A program made the translations under genes and the position numbers. From Pseudomonas sp. gcc21 (GTDB lineage: Bacteria; Pseudomonadota; Gammaproteobacteria; Pseudomonadales; Pseudomonadaceae), in contig NZ_CP051625.1 in NCBI RefSeq assembly GCF_012844345.1, positions 3,410,001 to 3,474,000 on the forward strand: 64,000 bases of DNA. The letters are read 5' to 3'. Positions 59,674 through 64,000 of this stretch are shown here, in pieces; position 1 is the stretch's first letter, and each line of letters begins with the position of its first letter. Under the pieces are notes generated by a model. That model was not told the DNA's origin, ran no database searches, and saw only the letters and a program-made list of their open reading frames with translations.

Positions 59674-60528
59674 ATGAAGGCATTTCTGATTGGATTTGCA
59701 ATATTGTTTTCCCTGGGCACTCAGGCAAAACCCTTACCGGAATGGGTCAGTCCCCTGCACACAGAGCATCCACAGGTGGGTCAGGTCAAAGACACTGCGA
59801 CTGGGGAGTGGATCAATCCTGTTGAGCTGGTGGAGGTGCTGGCAGACGCGCCCCACGTCATGGTGGGAGAGAAGCATGACAACGCTGACCATCATCGGCT
59901 ACAGCTGTGGTTGCTGCGCGCGCTGGCGGAGCGCCGGCCGCAGGCGAGTCTGTTGTTGGAAATGCTCGCGCCCGAGCAACAGGCAGCTGCAGATGCGCTG
60001 CTGCGTAACGACAAACTGACGGACGAAACACTGCAGGCGCGCCTGAACTGGGCACCCGGCTGGGACTGGACGCTGTATGGCGACCTGGTTCGCTGGGGAC
60101 TGAATGAGTCTGGCCGGTTGCTCGCGGCTAATATCGCAGAAGACGAGATGAAAAATCGCTACCGCGAGCCGAGCCCATTGAGGGATGTCTATAGCGAAGA
60201 CGCGGGACGGCAGTTGCGCGAAACGATTGTGGCATCGCACTGCGGCAAGCTATCCGAAACGCATTTTCCGGCAATGCTCAGTATCCAGCAGGCCCGCGAT
60301 CAGCGCATGGCCGAAGCGTTGCACGCCGCCGACCAACCAGCTCTGCTGCTGGCTGGCAACTTTCATGTACGCAAGGATCTGGGCGCACCGCTGCACTGGC
60401 CGGGTAATTCCGCGCCGGTGGTGGTGATGCTGATCGAGGCGGGACAGACTCCGCCCGATGCAGCGCAAGCTGATTACGTCTGGTTGACCGCAGCGATGGA
60501 GCCGAAGGATTACTGCGCCGACTGGTGA
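59674..60528 (+). CDS. ChaN-like heme-binding protein
   Basis: A 284-residue exported protein of the ChaN/haem-binding uptake (Tiki-like) family. A signal peptide (MKAFLIGFAILFSLGTQAK) precedes a domain with HVMVGEKHDNADHHRLQLW and LLLAGNFHVRKDLG, in which the GExH and GNxH histidines and acids are the conserved site. Known members bind heme as dimers or act as metal-dependent hydrolases. Lack of a lipobox cysteine suggests it is periplasmic rather than a lipoprotein. ATG 59674 follows GAGG at a good distance. Last gene of the phuUV operon. Confidence 0.88.
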   Translation: MKAFLIGFAILFSLGTQAKPLPEWVSPLHTEHPQVGQVKDTATGEWINPVELVEVLADAPHVMVGEKHDNADHHRLQLWLLRALAERRPQASLLLEMLAPEQQAAADALLRNDKLTDETLQARLNWAPGWDWTLYGDLVRWGLNESGRLLAANIAEDEMKNRYREPSPLRDVYSEDAGRQLRETIVASHCGKLSETHFPAMLSIQQARDQRMAEALHAADQPALLLAGNFHVRKDLGAPLHWPGNSAPVVVMLIEAGQTPPDAAQADYVWLTAAMEPKDYCADW

Positions 60529-60544
60529 ATCAGCTTTTTTCACA

Positions 60545-60649
60545 CAAAAAAAGACCCGCTCAAAGAGCGGGTCGAATATCCGTGATTAGCCTGATGAGGA
60601 GATAACCAGCTGTCTCGCGACACCTTGTTATCGGGCCACCTCGCGATGG
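60545..60649 (-). ncRNA. prrF: PrrF iron-responsive small RNA (single copy)
   Basis: A stand-alone transcription unit on the minus strand. It has a promoter with an overlapping Fur box (60657-60686), about 70 unstructured bases that include CTCCTCATCAGGCTAATCAC, which I recognise as the conserved PrrF pairing core, and a strong terminator (GACCCGCT-CTTTG-AGCGGGTC, 60553-60573, then seven Ts). In P. aeruginosa the tandem prrF1-prrF2 pair sits at this same place between PA4704 (cbpA) and PA4705. Only one copy is present here. Under iron starvation PrrF represses mRNAs of iron-rich proteins such as sodB and TCA enzymes. Confidence 0.92.
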
Positions 60650-60656
60650 CTTGCGT

Positions 60657-60686
60657 TAATAGTAATCGTTCTCATTATCATGTCAA
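60657..60686 (-). promoter_or_regulatory. Fur-controlled promoter of prrF
   Basis: Minus strand: -35 TTGACA (complement at 60681-60686) and a -10 such as CTATTA (60657-60662). Between them, GATAATGAGAACGATTACT (60661-60679) matches 14 of 19 positions of the Fur consensus GATAATGATAATCATTATC. Bound Fur would cover the whole promoter. Confidence 0.88.
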
Positions 60687-60700
60687 GCGAAGGGCCGGAT

Positions 60701-61492
60701 TTATTTTGCGCGCTTGTAGTGACTCAGTTCCTTGTTCATCAGATCGATGCGACGGGCCATGCTTTCGATCAGGCTGTGCGCGATGCGCGGGTTGCTTTGC
60801 ATCAGTGCCAGAAACTGTTCCTTCGGAATCATCATTACCGTAGTCGGAGCGCTGGCAATCACGGTCGCTGAGCGTTTCTCCCGGGTGAACAGCGCCATGG
60901 CGCCGAAAATTTCGTCTTTTTGTACATCGCCAACCTTGATGCCCTCCACAAAAGCTTCGGCGTGGCCTTCGGTGATGATGAACACATGGTCCGCATCATC
61001 GCCCTGACGTATCAGTTCAGCTCCTGCGTCGAAATGCTGGAAGCCGGTGACCGGCCGGATTTCCGCCGGCTTGTTATGTGCCAATGCATCTGACATAAGC
61101 GCCGCCTGCCCGAGTATGTACTGGGTAAATTGCTCCTGGCGTCTGCTGCTGGCATGGATATGCTTGAACAGCGCCTCGCGATCATAGGGAATCAATTCCA
61201 GAGGTTCGTCACTGGTATAGACGCAGGGCGCGGTGCTCAGCCCCTGGCGTAGTCCGATAAGATCGCCTTCCTGCATATAGAACAGCGGCTTGCCGTCGAT
61301 CATGGCGTGCAGGAGGCCGCTCTTGAGCAGATAGAGCCGGTTGTTGCCGATCGTGCGATACAGGTCATCGGTCGAGTCAAGATGCACTGTCGCGTCGCAC
61401 GGCTCCAGGCCAACCAGCAACTGCTCGGGTATGAGCTGCAGGTCGCTGATGAGTTTTTCGGCGTAGGGAGGCTGGTCACCAATGAGATACAT
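60701..61492 (-). CDS. cbpA: Cyclic-nucleotide-binding-domain protein (CbpA type)
   Basis: A 263-residue protein with two cNMP-binding-like beta-roll domains: a degenerate one (about 25-110) and a convincing C-terminal one (about 145-255, FDAGAELIRQGDDADHVFII, IFGAMALFTREKRSATVIAS). There is no helix-turn-helix, so it is not a CRP-type DNA binder. In P. aeruginosa CbpA is a Vfr-regulated cAMP-binding protein of unclear role found at the cell pole. Position next to prrF is conserved. Confidence 0.87.
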   Translation of the reverse strand: MYLIGDQPPYAEKLISDLQLIPEQLLVGLEPCDATVHLDSTDDLYRTIGNNRLYLLKSGLLHAMIDGKPLFYMQEGDLIGLRQGLSTAPCVYTSDEPLELIPYDREALFKHIHASSRRQEQFTQYILGQAALMSDALAHNKPAEIRPVTGFQHFDAGAELIRQGDDADHVFIITEGHAEAFVEGIKVGDVQKDEIFGAMALFTREKRSATVIASAPTTVMMIPKEQFLALMQSNPRIAHSLIESMARRIDLMNKELSHYKRAK

Positions 61493-61640
61493 TCAAAAAT
61501 TCCTTTTGATAAAGTCTAAGGCCGCTCCCGGCAGTAGACGCTCTGCGACGGTCCAAATGCTACAGCGCGCTTTCTAATATAAGTTGGGGCTGCGGTAAGG
61601 CAACACCAGAAAATGTGATCCGGTTCTCTTTTTTCTGATT

Positions 61641-61907
61641 TCAGGGTTTCTCTTCCCTGCGCAACTGATCAAGCAATTCTGCTTTATAAGCAGGGTCAAG
61701 CTGGTTCCAGTGTACATCCTGCAAGGCCCCTGCAATGGCAAACAGTAGCGCCTTGGAGGCGCGAAATCCACGGGCGCGTACGGCGCAGTAACAGCCTACC
61801 GGACCGCGCCGACGCAGCTCCTCAAGACTGTGGATGCCGGTCGCATGTAACCATTGTGTGGAGGTTTTGCCCAGGTTGCGCAGACCCAGCAATTCATCTT
61901 CCTGCAT
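61641..61907 (-). CDS. TfoX C-terminal domain-like protein
   Basis: An 88-residue protein made only of a TfoX_C-like helix-hairpin-helix domain: ELLGLRNLGKTSTQWLHATG, IHSLEELRRRGPVGCYCAVR, then ALLFAIAGALQDVHWNQL. Full-length TfoX/Sxy is a competence regulator, but stand-alone C-terminal domains are common in pseudomonads and uncharacterised. The ATG at 61907 follows GCGGGG; a TTG at 61925 is rejected. Confidence 0.85.
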   Translation of the reverse strand: MQEDELLGLRNLGKTSTQWLHATGIHSLEELRRRGPVGCYCAVRARGFRASKALLFAIAGALQDVHWNQLDPAYKAELLDQLRREEKP

Positions 61908-62046
61908 GGTTACCCCGCAATTCAACGGGATGTGGCAGGGCGAAGCTGTTTCGGGGCGACAGCAGTTGGACCGACAACGGGTCCGGTCTTCGAAGTGATT
62001 GCATGATTCGGGGCTTCTTTTTATTGGTTCCCGAATCCAGTGTAGT

Positions 62047-62077
62047 GCCCCCTGTCAGTTCCGTACAGCCAGGGGGC
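62047..62077 (-). terminator. Hairpin after the phosphotransferase/kinase fusion gene
   Basis: GCCCCCTG (62047-62054) and CAGGGGGC (62070-62077) form a perfect 8-bp stem with a 15-nt loop, 18 bases after the stop of the minus-strand gene. No clear T-run follows. Confidence 0.5.
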
Positions 62078-62094
62078 GGTTGGCCTGTGGACGA

Positions 62095-63642
62095 TCAGAG
62101 TCGCTTGCGCAGCGTAGCAATGAGTTCCTGCACGCTCTGGCTCTTATCCGTCTGAACCGTCAGGTTGTGTTGCGACTCTTCATCGTCCAGTGGTTCCATT
62201 GTTTCGAGCTGGTGGCGCACGATATCGATGGTGGCGTCCGAGGGGTCGGTGCCCGCTTTGGTCCGCTTGGCAATCCAGGCTTCAATGGTGCCCAGCGGAG
62301 CCTTGCATGTAATGATCAGACAGGGCGCGCCTTGCTCCTCGATATGCTGGCGAACCAGCGCACGCTGGTCGCGCTTCAGGTGCGTCGCATCAACCACGAC
62401 CGGGTAGCCGGCCGCAAGCACCTGCGCGGCCAGGGAGCCGAGGCGGGCATAGGTTTGCTGGCTACGCTCCGGCGCGTAGAGTCCCGCGTCCGGCTTGCCG
62501 GCACCGTCATTGCCAAACAGCCGCTTGCGTTCGATGTCAGAGCGTATCCGGATCACCCCCAGCGGCTCGACCAGTTGGCTGGTCACTGTGCTTTTGCCTG
62601 AGCCCGATACGCCATGCATGAGCAAACCGAAGCGCTTGGGTATTTGCGTATAGCTTTCAGCGAGATTGACGTAACCCTGGAAGCGCGCCATGACCTCGTT
62701 GCGCTCGTTATCGCTAATGCCCGGCTGGCTGAGGCGCAGCAGGGCGACTTTGGCCCTGACCATGGCGCGGTAGGCCTTGTAATAGTTCAGCAGCAGCAGG
62801 CCAGCATAATCGCCGGTATGCTCCAGATAACCGTTCACGAAGCGCTGGGCCAACGCAGGCAGGCCACGGTCTTCAATGTCCATGGCCATGAACGCTACAT
62901 CACTCATGACATCGATCCAGCGGAAGGCTTCATTGAATTCAATGCAGTCGAACAGCGTGACCTTACCGTCCACCATGGTTACGTTATCGAGATAAATGTC
63001 ACCGTGACATTCGCGGATAAATCCTTCTGCTTTGCGCTGGGCCAGTTGGGGAATCAGCCGCTGGAATGTACTATGCGCCCACAGCTCCAGCTGCTCGATC
63101 TGCGCTAGTTGTTCAGCGTCGCTCAGCATGGAGCGGATGTGTTCGAAGTTCTGGGCGACTGGTGCATGCACCTGCTCGGGTTCGCCCCAGCTAGCGTCGA
63201 GCGCGGCACAGTCGATGCGACCATGGAAGTCAGCCAGCACACGGGCCAGCGAATCGATATGGTCGGTGGTAAGCGTACCGGCTCGCTGCATATTGCCGAG
63301 CAGGTCTTCCTGTCTGAACTGGCGCGTCTTGACCATGTACTCGATGATCTGGCCGTCGCCGGTCAGGGTCGGTGAGCTTTCGCTGCCGCGTACCGGGATG
63401 ACGTCGAGATACAGCTCGGGTGCAAGACGACGGTTGAGGCGCAGTTCTTCATTGCAGTAGTGGGCGCGCTGCTCAAGGCTCGAATAGTCAAGGAAACCGA
63501 AATTGACCGGCTTCTTGATCTTGTAGACATAGTCGCCGGTCAGCAATACCCATGAAATATGGGTCTCCATCAGCTTGAATCCGGAAACCGGATGATCGTA
63601 CAGGGCAGGATCTTGCAGTGCGTTCAGCAGTGTCTGGCTCAC
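62095..63642 (-). CDS. Phosphotransferase-like / AAA kinase fusion protein
   Basis: A 515-residue two-domain protein. The N-terminal part (about 1-320) resembles aminoglycoside-phosphotransferase/COG2187 proteins, with the kinase loop ECHGDIYLDNV and FDCIEFNEAFRWIDVMSDVA. The C-terminal part (about 335-510) is a P-loop kinase (GVSGSGKSTV, then VVVDATHLKRDQRALV), like gluconate- or polynucleotide-kinase-type AAA_33 domains. The fusion is conserved in Pseudomonas beside mrcB. Substrate is unknown; there is no reason to infer drug resistance. Confidence 0.85.
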   Translation of the reverse strand: MSQTLLNALQDPALYDHPVSGFKLMETHISWVLLTGDYVYKIKKPVNFGFLDYSSLEQRAHYCNEELRLNRRLAPELYLDVIPVRGSESSPTLTGDGQIIEYMVKTRQFRQEDLLGNMQRAGTLTTDHIDSLARVLADFHGRIDCAALDASWGEPEQVHAPVAQNFEHIRSMLSDAEQLAQIEQLELWAHSTFQRLIPQLAQRKAEGFIRECHGDIYLDNVTMVDGKVTLFDCIEFNEAFRWIDVMSDVAFMAMDIEDRGLPALAQRFVNGYLEHTGDYAGLLLLNYYKAYRAMVRAKVALLRLSQPGISDNERNEVMARFQGYVNLAESYTQIPKRFGLLMHGVSGSGKSTVTSQLVEPLGVIRIRSDIERKRLFGNDGAGKPDAGLYAPERSQQTYARLGSLAAQVLAAGYPVVVDATHLKRDQRALVRQHIEEQGAPCLIITCKAPLGTIEAWIAKRTKAGTDPSDATIDIVRHQLETMEPLDDEESQHNLTVQTDKSQSVQELIATLRKRL

Positions 63643-63765
63643 GGTGTATCCTTGCTTGGACTGACAACAGCAGCATTATGAAGGCTGGTAGGCTGCAGGC
63701 CAACCTTCGCTATATCCGCCGACGAATCAGGCGGTTGCATCGGTTACGGGGTGGTTGGAAAGGTT

Positions 63766-64000
63766 ATGGGAAGAAAACGCGGGGGACGGGCGGCCAAAAA
63801 GGTCGGCTTCTGGAGGCGCTGGTCTGGCTGGATCTTCAAGCTGGGGCTGGTTGCGTTGGTGTTATTTGGTGGGCTGGTCATTTACCTGGATGCGGTTGTA
63901 CAGGAAAAGTTTTCCGGCAAGCGCTGGGCGGTTCCGGCCAAGGTGTATGCCAGGCCGCTGGAGTTGTTTGCGGGGCAGCGGCTGAACAAGGACGACTTTC
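63766..64000 (+). CDS. mrcB: Penicillin-binding protein 1B, N-terminal part
   Basis: Only the first 78 codons are in the window; the frame is open at the right edge. The product starts with a basic cytosolic tail (MGRKRGGRAAKKVGFWRRW), has one transmembrane helix (about residues 23-43), and continues with KWAVPAKVYARPLEL-like sequence (GKRWAVPAKVYARPLELFAG), the UB2H-proximal start typical of PBP1B. PBP1B is a bifunctional transglycosylase/transpeptidase of cell-wall synthesis. The ATG follows GGAAAGG. Confidence 0.88.
   Translation, partial: MGRKRGGRAAKKVGFWRRWSGWIFKLGLVALVLFGGLVIYLDAVVQEKFSGKRWAVPAKVYARPLELFAGQRLNKDDF

Noticed and set aside
62095..63642. Reading the phosphotransferase fusion as an aminoglycoside-resistance gene
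   Set aside because: The family is a conserved housekeeping-type fusion beside mrcB; fold similarity alone does not indicate drug modification.

Overview
The window is chromosomal DNA from a gamma-proteobacterium of the family Pseudomonadaceae. Gene content and order (ratA-rnfH / bamE / fur / recN / grpE-dnaK-dnaJ-dapB / carAB-greA / yhbY / rlmE-ftsH-folP-glmM-tpiA-secG / tRNAs / rimP-nusA-infB-rbfA-truB-rpsO-pnp, then acs / panCB-folK-pcnB / crcZ / cbrBA / gluQ-dksA / sfsA / heme ABC genes / prrF / cbpA / mrcB) follow what I remember of the Pseudomonas aeruginosa PA4768-PA4700 segment. Moderate GC and several losses relative to P. aeruginosa hint at a Halopseudomonas-like (P. pertucinogena group) species. 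That genus-level guess is inference. I see no prophage, integron, CRISPR array or defence island.

Layout. 0-8.7 kb: end of a sodium-symporter gene, envelope and iron-regulator genes, recN with a LexA box, and the heat-shock genes grpE-dnaK-dnaJ with two sigma-32 promoters. 8.7-16.2 kb: an unknown exported protein, carAB, greA, yhbY and rlmE. 16.2-31 kb: a dense housekeeping block (ftsH, folP, glmM, tpiA, secG, tRNA-Leu, tRNA-fMet, rimP-nusA-infB-rbfA-truB-rpsO-pnp) with likely RNA-level control points. 31-41 kb: an accessory zone with small unknown proteins, rsuA, thpR, a solute-binding lipoprotein coupled to an atypical CDF transporter, a diiron/HDO-like oxidase paired with a methyltransferase, a 282-bp MITE, a broken dehydrogenase gene and several DUF proteins. 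41-48 kb: thiolase, acetyl-CoA synthetase, pantothenate and folate genes, pcnB. 48-54 kb: carbon-catabolite control (CrcZ sRNA, CbrB, CbrA, CbrX). 54-64 kb: gluQ, dksA, an aminotransferase, sfsA, a Rieske protein, a reduced heme-uptake locus, the Fur-controlled sRNA PrrF, cbpA, a TfoX-C-like protein, a phosphotransferase/kinase fusion, and the start of mrcB.

How the parts connect. Two global RNA regulators and related protein regulators lie in one window. CbrA/CbrB should drive CrcZ from a sigma-54 promoter preceded by five TGTTAC/GTAACA half-sites. CrcZ carries many A-rich CA motifs that would titrate Hfq/Crc, and the acetyl-CoA synthetase gene has a matching CA motif touching its ribosome-binding site. 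Fur, encoded near the left end, should repress PrrF, encoded near the right end as a single copy between the ChaN-type heme-binding gene and cbpA. The most novel-looking material is the oxidase/methyltransferase pair, the atypical CDF-lipoprotein pair, and the MITE whose terminal sequence recurs as a compact palindrome between dnaK and dnaJ.
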